From an uncultured Clostridia bacterium (lineage in GTDB: Bacteria > Bacillota_A > Clostridia > TANB77 > CAG-508), in assembly GCA_947628335.1 (NCBI GenBank), contig CANQZT010000046.1, positions 1 through 9,674 of the forward strand: a stretch of 9,674 bases of DNA, in the 5' to 3' direction. The notes beneath the pieces were generated by a model. The model did not search any database, was not told the DNA's origin, and worked only from the letters and a program-made list of their open reading frames with translations. Below, one piece after another: positions 1-6,804 of this stretch (position 1 is its first letter; every line of letters starts with the position of its first letter). Made by a program: the position numbers and the translations under genes.

Positions 1-2541
1 TCATAATCTATATATTTTGGACCAATACCTATATCTTGATGTAAAAGTATATTATTATTTAAATCTTGCATATTAAAATTCTTTGCTGTATTGCTTAAAA
101 ATACAACTGGAAATTCAAGTCCTTTGCTTTTGTGTATGCTCATAATTCTTACAACATCTTCATTTTCTCCTATTAACTTTGCTGAATCCATGTCATTGTT
201 ACTTGATTTTAGTTTATCTATAAAGTTTATAAAATTAAATAGTCCTTTCAAACTTGCTTGCTCATATTCATTTGCTTTTTCAAATAAAATTCTAAGGTTT
301 GCTTGTCTTAAAATTCCATTTGGCATAAGACTTACGTAATGATAATATCCTGTATCTAAATAAATTTGCCATATTAACTCATGAAGTGGTAAAAATTCTT
401 GCTCTTTTCGCCACTCCTGTAAAAAATTTAAAAATCTTATTATTTTACTATGCGTTGGCAATTTTTCATTTTTACTTGCTTCCATTAATGTTTCATAAAA
501 ACTTGTATGTTCTTTTTTGTACCCCTCTAATTTTATTTCAATTAATTCATTATCATCTAAACCTCCAATTTGTGAACGAAGTGCACAAATAAGAGGAATA
601 TCTTGCATTGGATTATCTATTAATTTTAATATAGCCATAATAGTTTGTATTTCTATTGTGTCTAAGTATTGTGTCCCTGCATCACTAAATACTGGTATAT
701 TTAAATCATTTAATTCTTTTTCATAAATTGGTGCTGACATAGATGTTGCTCTTAATAAAATTACTATATCTTTATAAGTTATATCTCTATACCCTACTTT
801 TTTATCGAATACTTGATATTTATTTTTAATTAATTCTTGTATTTTATTTGCTACAAGTCTTGCTTCTAATTGCATATCCTCAATATTTTCTATATTTTCC
901 TCTTCGTTTTCATATTCATCGTCTATTTTGTTTTCATTATCCTTTTCTTTTATATTTAGATTTATTATTTCTAGTTCTGTTTTTCCTGCATAATTTGAGC
1001 TTTTATTGTTTTCTTCAAAAAATGCACCTAAATTTAAATATTCTTCTTCGTTATAATCAATATCTCCTAATTCTTTACTCATTATGTTTTCAAATACCAT
1101 ATTTGTAATGTCTAATATATTTTTTCTACTTCTAAAATTCTTGAATAACTGTATTTTTAAATTTTCACCATCTTGTTTATCATTTTTTGTTTTATATGTA
1201 TCATATTTATTAATGAATAATTCTGGTCTTGCTTGTCTAAATTTATAAATGCTTTGTTTTACATCTCCTACCATAAATATATTATTTCCTTTGGATATAG
1301 TAGACAAAATATACTCCTGTACTAAATTGCTATCTTGATACTCATCAATTGCAATTTCAGAAAACTTTTGTATATATTTTTTTGCAACTGCTGTTGGTTT
1401 ATATTCTCCATCTTCTTTTTTTACTAATATTTGCAATGCAAAATGTTCTATATCGTTAAAATCTACAATATTTTTTTCCTGTTTTGCTATTTTATATTTA
1501 TTGGTAAATTGCATTATTAAATTTTTTAGAGAACACATAACTTTATACATTTCATAAATGTCCTCGTTTGCTTTTCTTGAATCGCTACACAATATTTTCT
1601 CTTTTATACTATTAAATTTCTTTTTGATGATATCTCTTTTTTCTCTCGCTTTTTCTTTTGCCTCTAAAGTAATTTTTGTATTTTTTTGCCATGTTGCCCA
1701 TTTAAAGTCTTTTGCAAGATTATATACTTTATCCCAAGAATCTAGGTTATTTTCTAATTCCTCCATCTTTTCTATATCACTATTTAATATATCTGAATAT
1801 TTACTTAGTTCTTCATATTTATCTAATTGTTTTTTTATGCTTATTAACTCAACCTTGCTTGATTTAAAATTTTCTTCAAGTTCTTTCATCAAAATTTTTC
1901 CCCAAGATGTTAATGAAAAGTCTCTATCTAAATCATTTTCCAAATTGAATTTTTCTACATTTTTTTCTAACCATTCTTCTGGGAATGGACTTGATTGTAT
2001 ATATTTATAAATTTTTAAAATTATATCCTTTAGATCTTCGTCTCCTCTATAACTTGTATACATATTAATTAATTTTATAAATTCTTTATCATCCTCTAAG
2101 TATTTTTCTTCAAATAGTTCTTCTATTACTTCTTGCTTCAATAACTCAATTTCTGTTTGATTTCCTATTCTAAAATTTGGTGACACTTCTATTTCATAAA
2201 AATTATTTTTTATAACTTCTAAACAAAAAGAATGAATTGTACAAATATTTGATTTTCCAATTAATATAGTTTGCCTTTGCATATGTTCATCTTCTGGATG
2301 TGCTTCTAAATATTTGTATATTGCTTCTAAAATCCTTTGCCTCATTTCACTTGCTGCTGCATTTGTAAATGTGACTACAAGCATAGTATCAATATCTATT
2401 TTTTCATTTACTATTTTATTTATAATTCTTTCTACTAACACTGCTGTTTTTCCACTTCCGTGCCGCTGCTGCAACCAATATATTTGAACCTTTTTCATGT
2501 ATTGCCATATTTTGTTCATTTGTCCATCTTGTTTCACTCAT
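1..2541 (-). CDS. addA: ATP-dependent helicase/nuclease subunit A (AddA), frameshifted in Walker A and 3'-truncated by the window edge
   Basis: AddA is the UvrD-like helicase and nuclease subunit of AddAB, the Gram-positive counterpart of RecBCD, which resects double-strand breaks for recombination. The reading begins MSETRWTNEQNMAIHEKG, typical of the AddA N-terminus. With the frame corrected at 2460, the helicase motifs follow in order: AAAA-GSGKTAVLVERI (Walker A, residues 24-39), LVVTFTNAAASEM (motif Ia, ~54), TIHSF, IDEYQDSN (Walker B, ~397), MVGDVKQSIYKFRQARPELF (~420), NFRSRKNIL, DIVILLRA, and IMSIHKSKGLEFPVVFL (~799). About 846 of the ~1200 residues usual for the family are present; the C-terminal RecB-like nuclease domain lies off the left edge. 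ATG at 2541 follows AAAAGGAG at a long 12-nt spacing. As given, the frame ends after 41 codons at a TAA, so the gene is either inactivated or carries a sequence error. addB is not next to it on the upstream side. Identity is certain; intactness is not. Confidence 0.93.
2460..2460 (-). other. single-base insertion breaking the addA frame at the P-loop
   Basis: On the coding strand the sequence reads GCAGCAGCGGCA-C-GGAAGTGGAAAAACAGCA. Removing the single C (plus-strand G at 2460) restores AAAAGSGKTA, the family Walker A motif. The frame is then open from 2459 to the window edge without any stop. The site is not in a homopolymer or short tandem repeat, so it is neither a typical phase-variation tract nor a typical homopolymer-length sequencing error. 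Confidence 0.85.
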
Positions 2542-2575
2542 ATCTTATTAATTCTCCTTTTATATTAGTTAGTTA

Positions 2576-2610
2576 AAAGTAGATATAAATTAAAAACTTA
2601 TATCTACTTT
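2576..2610 (-). terminator. 13-bp perfect stem-loop between the small membrane protein gene and addA
   Basis: Arms 2576-2588 (AAAGTAGATATAA) and 2598-2610 (TTATATCTACTTT) are perfectly complementary around a 9-nt loop. Read on the minus strand, the hairpin is followed by a T run of only four, so it is a weak-looking intrinsic terminator or a processing/attenuation hairpin for the gene at 2642-2974. A transcript from the candidate addA promoter would start inside the first arm and could not form it, so only read-through RNA would fold here. Confidence 0.5.
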
Positions 2611-2639
2611 GTTATATATGAATTTTTATGTTAAATCAA
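2611..2639 (-). promoter_or_regulatory. candidate addA promoter
   Basis: On the minus strand a -35 TTGATT (2634-2639), a 17-nt spacer and a -10 TATAAC (2611-2616) resemble a vegetative sigma-A promoter. The -35 lies 3 nt past the stop codon of the upstream gene, and the predicted transcript start (~2604) falls inside the neighbouring hairpin. In an AT-rich background such matches arise by chance, so confidence is moderate. Confidence 0.45.
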
Positions 2640-2641
2640 TT

Positions 2642-2974
2642 TTAATTAGACGCCCAACGTAATACTTTTATATCTTTATATTTATCTAATACTTCTCTAT
2701 ATTTTTGGTATTCTTCATCCCAAAGTACACTTGGCACTTTATCAAATGCATCAAATACTTTTTCTGCTTCCATTAGGAATATAACTTGTTCTTGTGGAGT
2801 CATATATCCACTTTTCTTAGTAAAAATATACAATTCATCTAAAATTTCATTTGCTTTAATAAATGTCCAAAAATCCTTTACTTTCATTCCTGCTAATTTT
2901 ATTTGCATAATTGCAAAAGCAATCAGTGCAAAAACAATAAATATTAATATATATATAATTGTTGCTATTGCCAT
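2642..2974 (-). CDS. small single-pass membrane protein of unknown function (110 aa)
   Basis: I do not recognise the family. Residues ~3-24 form one strongly hydrophobic helix (IATIIYILIFIVFALIAFAI). A soluble, charged, probably helical tail of ~85 residues follows, containing the stretches NEILDELYIFTKK, TPQEQVIFLMEAEKVFDAFDKVP and WDEEYQKYREVLDKYKDI. The short N-terminus and the Lys residues after the helix suggest the tail is cytoplasmic. I chose ATG at 2974 over the GTG at 2983: AGAAGG lies just upstream of the ATG at a suitable distance, and the GTG would sit inside that ribosome binding site. The gene has its own good promoter at 3029-3057 and a hairpin after its stop, so it looks like a single-gene unit between ddl and addA. 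It is not obviously linked to either neighbour. Confidence 0.7.
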   Translation of the reverse strand: MAIATIIYILIFIVFALIAFAIMQIKLAGMKVKDFWTFIKANEILDELYIFTKKSGYMTPQEQVIFLMEAEKVFDAFDKVPSVLWDEEYQKYREVLDKYKDIKVLRWASN

Positions 2975-3028
2975 CAAAAACACCTTCTTTTGATTCTTTC
3001 TATGTTTTATCTTTTGAATTCCATTTTT

Positions 3029-3057
3029 ATTATAACATGTGCATGAAAAAAAAGCAA
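3029..3057 (-). promoter_or_regulatory. promoter of the small membrane protein gene
   Basis: On the minus strand a TTGCTT -35 (3052-3057) is followed by a 17-nt spacer and a perfect TATAAT -10 (3029-3034). TG sits one base before the -10, giving an extended -10. The predicted start (~3022) leaves a leader of ~48 nt before ATG 2974. The -35 lies in the T-tract of the ddl terminator. Confidence 0.65.
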
Positions 3058-3079
3058 ATTTTGACTTTTTTTGCCTTTT
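3049..3079 (-). terminator. ddl: probable ddl operon terminator
   Basis: On the minus strand AAAAGGCAAA (3070-3079) pairs with TTTGCTTTTT (3049-3058) through ten pairs including one G-U, around an 11-nt loop. Uninterrupted T residues continue to 3046. It lies ~40 nt past the ddl stop. On the plus strand the G-U becomes an A-C mismatch and there is no matching U-tract, so it acts in the minus direction. The stem is AT-rich, so efficiency is uncertain. Confidence 0.5.
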
Positions 3080-3089
3080 ATGCTATAAT
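3061..3089 (+). promoter_or_regulatory. plus-strand promoter-like sequence pointing into the 3' end of ddl
   Basis: TTGACT (3061-3066), a 17-nt spacer and TATAAT (3084-3089), with TG one base before the -10, make a near-consensus sigma-A promoter. No plus-strand gene follows. Transcription would start near 3096 and run antisense to ddl (stop at 3121). Its -35 lies within the loop of the ddl terminator and only 3 bp from the -35 of the minus-strand promoter. It could make an antisense RNA or be a chance match in T-rich sequence. Confidence 0.4.
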
Positions 3090-3120
3090 TGTTTAATTTG
3101 CTTCTTTTCTCTTGTTATCA

Positions 3121-4308
3121 TTAAACTTTTAGTCCTTTCAAGCCATTTGTGGAAAATTCTGAAAGAATATTGCTATCAAATGAATGTATTATATCTTTTT
3201 CCTCACGATATCTTTTCAAACTTAAATCAATAATTTTATTAATTAAATCTGGATAATCTAAGCTAGTTGCTTGCCACAAATGAAAAGATAACGAACCTGG
3301 TATTGTATTTACTTCATTAACATATATTGAATCTGAAGCCTCATCTATTAAAAAATCTATACGAATAACACCACAACACCCTAGAACCTTAAAAGTTTTT
3401 AAACTAAGTTCTTGAATTATTTGCTTTGTCTTAGTATTAATATTAGCAGGCAATTTTAATACACCAGCATTCATAGATTTTGTTTCACCTAATTTCTTTC
3501 TTCCCGATAAATATTTATCACTATAACTTAAAATTTCATCAGTCTTTATCGGCTCTTCACATTCAGATGCTTTGGCTAATTCATAATCTCCTACTACAGA
3601 ACAATTAACTTCTTTTATATTTTTTATTGCTTTTTCAACTAAAATTTTCTTTGAATAATTAAAAGCGTTTTCAATTACTTCTTTTAACTCTTCTTGTTCT
3701 TTTGCAATTCCAATTCCTATACTTGAACCTAAATTCACAGGTTTTACTATTATTGGATATAAAAATTCTTTTTCAATTTCATTTATGATTTTTTCTGGTT
3801 CATCATTATAATCTTTCAAATGAAAACATCTACAGTCCAAAACAGGAATATTATTTTCTTTTAATATACATTTGCAAACGTATTTATCCATTCCACAACT
3901 AGAAGAAATAACATCACATCCCACATATGGAATATCAAACATCTTTAAATACCCCTGTAAAGTTCCATCTTCTACATTTGCACCATGTACAATTGGAAAT
4001 GCAATATCAATATAATCGTAAATCATTTTTTCATAAAAATTTTTTTGACATCTTATTAAAACAACCTTATTATCCTTTTTGGCTAATGTTACTTGAAAAC
4101 TAATATGTATTAAATTTTCAATATTTTTATATCTATTTATATCTCCTATATACTTTCCACAATACATTTTATTATCTTTTGATATATAGATAGGTATAAC
4201 ATCATATTTATCTTTATCAATATTTTCGATAGCTTGAATTGCAGTAATTATAGATACTTCGTGTTCTACACTTCTTCCACCGAAGAAAACACCTATTTTT
4301 ATTTTCAT
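3121..4308 (-). CDS. ddl: D-alanine--D-alanine ligase family protein (ATP-grasp)
   Basis: Ddl-type ATP-grasp enzymes join two D-amino acids, normally D-Ala to D-Ala, in the cytoplasm for cell-wall precursors. Visible motifs: N-terminal FFGGRSVEHEVSI (8-20), FPIVHGANVEDGTLQGYL (104-121), GMDKY (139-143), the ATP-binding KPVNLGSSIG (189-198), and VEKAIKNIKEVNCSV with the triad Glu (E233). The omega-loop SYSDKYLSG (261-269) has the Lys-Tyr pair seen in Ddl, and the metal-binding RIDFLID and NEVNTIPGSLS lie at 316-341. The Lys-Tyr loop argues against D-Ala-D-Lac (VanA-type, His) specificity, but D-Ser ligases can also have it. At 395 residues it is longer than most Ddl proteins (~300-370), partly from an extended N-terminal lobe (45-95) and tail. 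ATG 4308 has a modest AAGGA site. It is the last gene of a three-gene operon, 15 nt after the MurF-like gene, and probably works with it. Whether it is the cell's housekeeping Ddl cannot be told here. Confidence 0.9.
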   Translation of the reverse strand: MKIKIGVFFGGRSVEHEVSIITAIQAIENIDKDKYDVIPIYISKDNKMYCGKYIGDINRYKNIENLIHISFQVTLAKKDNKVVLIRCQKNFYEKMIYDYIDIAFPIVHGANVEDGTLQGYLKMFDIPYVGCDVISSSCGMDKYVCKCILKENNIPVLDCRCFHLKDYNDEPEKIINEIEKEFLYPIIVKPVNLGSSIGIGIAKEQEELKEVIENAFNYSKKILVEKAIKNIKEVNCSVVGDYELAKASECEEPIKTDEILSYSDKYLSGRKKLGETKSMNAGVLKLPANINTKTKQIIQELSLKTFKVLGCCGVIRIDFLIDEASDSIYVNEVNTIPGSLSFHLWQATSLDYPDLINKIIDLSLKRYREEKDIIHSFDSNILSEFSTNGLKGLKV

Positions 4309-4323
4309 AAAAAATCAATCCTT

Positions 4324-5868
4324 TCATAAATTATAATTATCTGGCAAATCATTTTCTAATAAAATGGTTACCTTATCATTTATATTTAAATTTAAAATCT
4401 GTTCCATAGCTTCTTTAGGTCTATTCACAAAAAATACTCGCTCTTTATTATAATTTGTAGATGAAATTCCTTGAAATATATATTTTGTGGGAATGCTATT
4501 TACTAAAAATATATAATCACAAACATCTGTCGCATATTTACCTAATTCAAAGTTATATTTTTCTTCATTATCTCCTAACTCAATTAATCCTGGTGTAACA
4601 ATTATCTTAGTTCCTTCAAATTGTGATAAAGTATCTAGAGCTGATTTAGAACTTACTGGATTAGAATTATATGAATCATCAATTATGTTAAAATTTTTAC
4701 TATAAATTAATTGCAACCTATGCTCAACACTTTTTAATTTTTTTACTTGCATAACGGATTCTTCTAGCGATATACCTAAATAATTACCTACTGCAATTGC
4801 ACCTGCAATATTTATAACATTGTGCACTCCAATAATTTTCGTTTTAAATTGCACTTCTTTATTTAAATTCTTATCAAACAAATAAAATGTTGATCCATCC
4901 GAAGAAGAAGTAATATTAAATGCATTATAATTTAATTTACTATTATTTGTTCCATATGTTATGTGTTTTTGCTCAATTTCCTGTTTTGCTAAATATTCAT
5001 TATTATAATTAAGAAAAACCATTCCATTATTTTTTTTAACATTATCTACTAATTCAAATTTTGTTTTTATAATATTCTCTATATTTTTAAAACTTTCTAA
5101 ATGTTGAGGTCCTACTGCAGTGATAATTCCAATTTTAGGCTTAACAATATTGCAAATTTCTTTTATATCACCTGGCTTTGTAGCACCCATTTCACATATA
5201 AAAATTTGATGTATAGGTTTTAATTTTTCTCTTATCGTTTTTACTACTCCCATAGTTGTATTGTAATTTTTAGCAGTAGTTAATACTTCATATTTTCTTT
5301 CCAAAATCTTTGTTAAAAAATTTTTTACACTTGTTTTTCCATAGCTTCCTGTAACTCCTATTACTATTAAATTAGGCATATTATTTAATATTTCTTTTGC
5401 TTGATTAATATATTTTTTTCTTATACTATATTCAATTGGGAAATTTATAAAATTTGCTATAATGCATATAACTGATGATAATATATTTAAAAAACATAAT
5501 TTTAAAAAAATATATTTTTGATAATCTATAAACAGTGTTAATATTATTAATATTGTTTCTGTAAAAAACATTCTTTTTACTCTGTTTGTAATTTCAAATT
5601 TTATTTTTGATTTGTTTTTAGGAATGCCTAAAAAAATTGAAATGCCTAAAATTATTATTGCAAAATTTTCACATATTATATTGTTAAATAAAATCAATAT
5701 TGTTGCCGTTAATACTACAGAAATCTGAATTATTATTTTTTTAATATTGTTCTTTATCCAACGTATATGTTTTATACAAAAATAAGAGTTTAATTGAAAC
5801 ATATGCATATAATAACATAAAAAAATAATTAAATTTATCAAATATTCTATAATTACAAATATCTTCAT
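4324..5868 (-). CDS. membrane-anchored MurF-like Mur ligase
   Basis: The C-terminal two thirds are a Mur ligase: P-loop GVTGSYGKTS (171-180), NYNTTMGV (201-208), FICEMGATKPGDI (223-235), AVGPQHLESF (251-260), IIKTKFELV with a Lys in the region carbamylated in Mur enzymes (~268-270), GVHNVINIAGAIAV (347-360), HRLQLI (383-388) and DDSYNSNP (397-404). These best match MurF, which ligates D-Ala-D-Ala to the UDP-MurNAc-tripeptide. The usual N-terminal UDP-MurNAc-binding domain is missing. Instead residues ~1-145 carry about five hydrophobic helices (around 2-20, 44-62, 68-82, 100-114 and 119-143), putting the ligase on the inner membrane face. The C-terminus LLENDLPDNYNL differs from the KGSR-type end of canonical MurF. 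ATG 5868 overlaps the hydrolase stop (ATGA), with GGAG 7 nt upstream, implying translational coupling. Its acceptor may be a lipid-linked or other substrate; that is inference. Confidence 0.85.
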   Translation of the reverse strand: MKIFVIIEYLINLIIFLCYYMHMFQLNSYFCIKHIRWIKNNIKKIIIQISVVLTATILILFNNIICENFAIIILGISIFLGIPKNKSKIKFEITNRVKRMFFTETILIILTLFIDYQKYIFLKLCFLNILSSVICIIANFINFPIEYSIRKKYINQAKEILNNMPNLIVIGVTGSYGKTSVKNFLTKILERKYEVLTTAKNYNTTMGVVKTIREKLKPIHQIFICEMGATKPGDIKEICNIVKPKIGIITAVGPQHLESFKNIENIIKTKFELVDNVKKNNGMVFLNYNNEYLAKQEIEQKHITYGTNNSKLNYNAFNITSSSDGSTFYLFDKNLNKEVQFKTKIIGVHNVINIAGAIAVGNYLGISLEESVMQVKKLKSVEHRLQLIYSKNFNIIDDSYNSNPVSSKSALDTLSQFEGTKIIVTPGLIELGDNEEKYNFELGKYATDVCDYIFLVNSIPTKYIFQGISSTNYNKERVFFVNRPKEAMEQILNLNINDKVTILLENDLPDNYNL

Positions 5869-6641
5869 TGACTTTCTCCATTCAAAAATGTATATATAAT
5901 TTTATTAACATAAATAGGCTTTTCTAAAAAAACATAGTGTGAACAATTTTTTATTTTTACTATTCTTGAATCTCTAATTAACTCCTTCATAATTTCTGCA
6001 TCAGATATCGGTGTAGCTGTATCTTCTTCCCCCCATATTAATAAAGTTGGTACATCTATATTAGGTAGAAATTCTCTTACATCTTCATGTATTAATTTTA
6101 CTAGCGTTTCTTTCATGATTGGGCTTGCATTTCTATAATCTTCTGATCCCATATTATTTTTTAATTCTAATACTAAATTAGGAAAGATAAAATTGATTGG
6201 TTTGAACTCTAGAATTTTTTTGCAACACTTAAACATCCTTATTTTTATACTTTGGTTAATAGTTTGCTTATGGCATATTCCCGCACTTCCAATCAATATT
6301 ATTTTATTTACCTCAAAATCTTCTTGTTTTCTATTTACTAATTTTATAATAATTCTTCCTCCATTAGAGTGTCCTATCAAATCTAACTTTCTTATCTTTT
6401 GTTTTTTTATAAATTTAATAATAAAAGAAACATAGTCATCTATATTCCAACTATTGCATGGTTCTTGTGATTTTCCAAATCCAGGCATATCTAAACAAAA
6501 AACACATGCATATGATGAAATAGAATTAATAAGTGTCATATAAGTATCAATTGTTGTTCCCCACCCAGTAAGAATTAAAACCGAGTTTCCACTTCCTTTT
6601 TTTATATAATGTACTTTTAATTTGTCTATAACTGTTTCTAT
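5865..6641 (-). CDS. alpha/beta-fold hydrolase, apparent ATA start codon
   Basis: An alpha/beta hydrolase of 258 residues if read from ATA 6641. The oxyanion-side motif VLILTGWGT (21-29, with TG in place of the usual HG) is followed by LDMPGFGKS (50-58). The nucleophile elbow is GHSNGG (S92), the acid is in WGEEDTATP (D207), and the His is in NCSHYVFLEKP (H235), so the triad is complete. No signal peptide or membrane segment is seen, so it is probably cytoplasmic. The first in-frame ATG (6539) would remove 34 residues, including the whole GWG strand, and has no ribosome binding site. The in-frame codon just after an upstream TAA is ATA, 9 nt past a strong AAGGAGGGG, exactly where METVIDKLKVHYIKKG would be expected. 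Either ATA initiates, or an ATG has mutated and lowered expression. It is first in the operon with the MurF-like and Ddl genes. Its substrate is unknown; a hydrolytic or acyl-transfer step on cell-wall precursors is a guess. Confidence 0.85.
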   Translation of the reverse strand: METVIDKLKVHYIKKGSGNSVLILTGWGTTIDTYMTLINSISSYACVFCLDMPGFGKSQEPCNSWNIDDYVSFIIKFIKKQKIRKLDLIGHSNGGRIIIKLVNRKQEDFEVNKIILIGSAGICHKQTINQSIKIRMFKCCKKILEFKPINFIFPNLVLELKNNMGSEDYRNASPIMKETLVKLIHEDVREFLPNIDVPTLLIWGEEDTATPISDAEIMKELIRDSRIVKIKNCSHYVFLEKPIYVNKIIYTFLNGESQ

Positions 6642-6657
6642 TTAAAATCCCCTCCTT
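6641..6657 (-). promoter_or_regulatory. strong ribosome binding site feeding an ATA codon
   Basis: On the minus strand AAGGAGGGG (6649-6657) is followed by ATTTTAA and then ATA (6639-6641). An in-frame TAA (6642-6644) sits directly before the ATA, so translation of this frame cannot start further upstream. No ATG, GTG or TTG occurs in frame until ATG 6539, so this site decides the start. Confidence 0.6.
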
Positions 6658-6674
6658 TTCTTTAAATTAAAATT

Positions 6675-6703
6675 ATTGTATATTATCATTCGTGTCAATT
6701 CAA
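6675..6703 (-). promoter_or_regulatory. candidate promoter of the hydrolase-murF-ddl operon
   Basis: On the minus strand TTGAAT (6698-6703), a 17-nt spacer and TACAAT (6675-6680) match the sigma-A consensus at 4/6 and 5/6. A perfect TTGACA box overlaps a few bases downstream but has no well-spaced -10. The -35 overlaps the first of the four repeats described at 6695-6749, as expected if a protein bound there controls access. Confidence 0.5.
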
Positions 6704-6749
6704 CTCACTCAAATTCACGAAATTATTTCAAATTCACAATCAATTCACG
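6695..6749. repeat. four TCAAATTCAC-like direct repeats in the divergent control region
   Basis: Copies on the plus strand: TCAATTCAAC (6695-6704), TCAAATTCACG (6709-6719), TCAAATTCACA (6728-6738) and TCAATTCACG (6740-6749). Start-to-start distances are 14, 19 and 12 nt. They fill the space between the -35 boxes of the two divergent promoters and overlap the minus-strand -35. The two central copies share ten identical bases. This arrangement suits an operator or activator array acting on both directions; the binding protein is not known. Confidence 0.6.
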
Positions 6750-6757
6750 TTATGTCA

Positions 6758-6786
6758 TTGACTTTATTTAACTTGCAAATTATAAT
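6758..6786 (+). promoter_or_regulatory. promoter of the Sel1-repeat gene
   Basis: TTGACT (6758-6763), a 17-nt spacer and a perfect TATAAT (6781-6786). The predicted start (~6793) lies directly at the GGAGG ribosome binding site (6794-6798), 6 nt before ATG 6805, giving an mRNA leader of only about 12 nt. The repeat array ends 8 nt upstream of the -35, a position that fits an activator or a repressor. Confidence 0.7.
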
Positions 6787-6804
6787 ATTAGCTGGAGGTA
6801 AATA

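Noticed and set aside
91..2010. Several plus-strand open frames of 68-150 codons opposite addA (91-339, 386-592, 517-726, 848-1108, 1558-2010).
   Set aside because: All lie antisense to a continuous, motif-rich addA frame. They have Leu/Phe/Ser-rich composition expected from reading AT-rich genes backwards and no ribosome binding sites of note.
2972..2983. GTG start at 2983 for the small membrane protein.
   Set aside because: It overlaps the AGAAGG ribosome binding site that is well placed for ATG 2974.
3039..3233. Plus-strand 64-codon frame over the ddl 3' end.
   Set aside because: Its ATG lies upstream of the plus-strand promoter, it has no ribosome binding site, and it runs into the ddl coding strand.
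3121..4308. Reading the ligase as a VanA-type D-Ala-D-Lac resistance enzyme.
   Set aside because: The omega-loop has SYSDKY (Lys-Tyr) rather than the His-containing loop of D-Lac ligases, and no vanH, vanX or vanRS is in the window. D-Ser use is not excluded.
6193..6435. Plus-strand 80-codon frame inside the hydrolase gene.
   Set aside because: Antisense shadow of a gene with a complete catalytic triad.
6537..6539. ATG 6539 as the hydrolase start.
   Set aside because: It would delete the first strands and the GWG oxyanion motif of the fold, and no ribosome binding site precedes it; homologous residues continue 34 codons upstream.
6695..6749. The repeat array as a CRISPR or replication-origin iteron set.
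   Set aside because: Repeats are only 10-11 nt with 1-9-nt gaps and sit between two promoters; no cas or rep gene is present.
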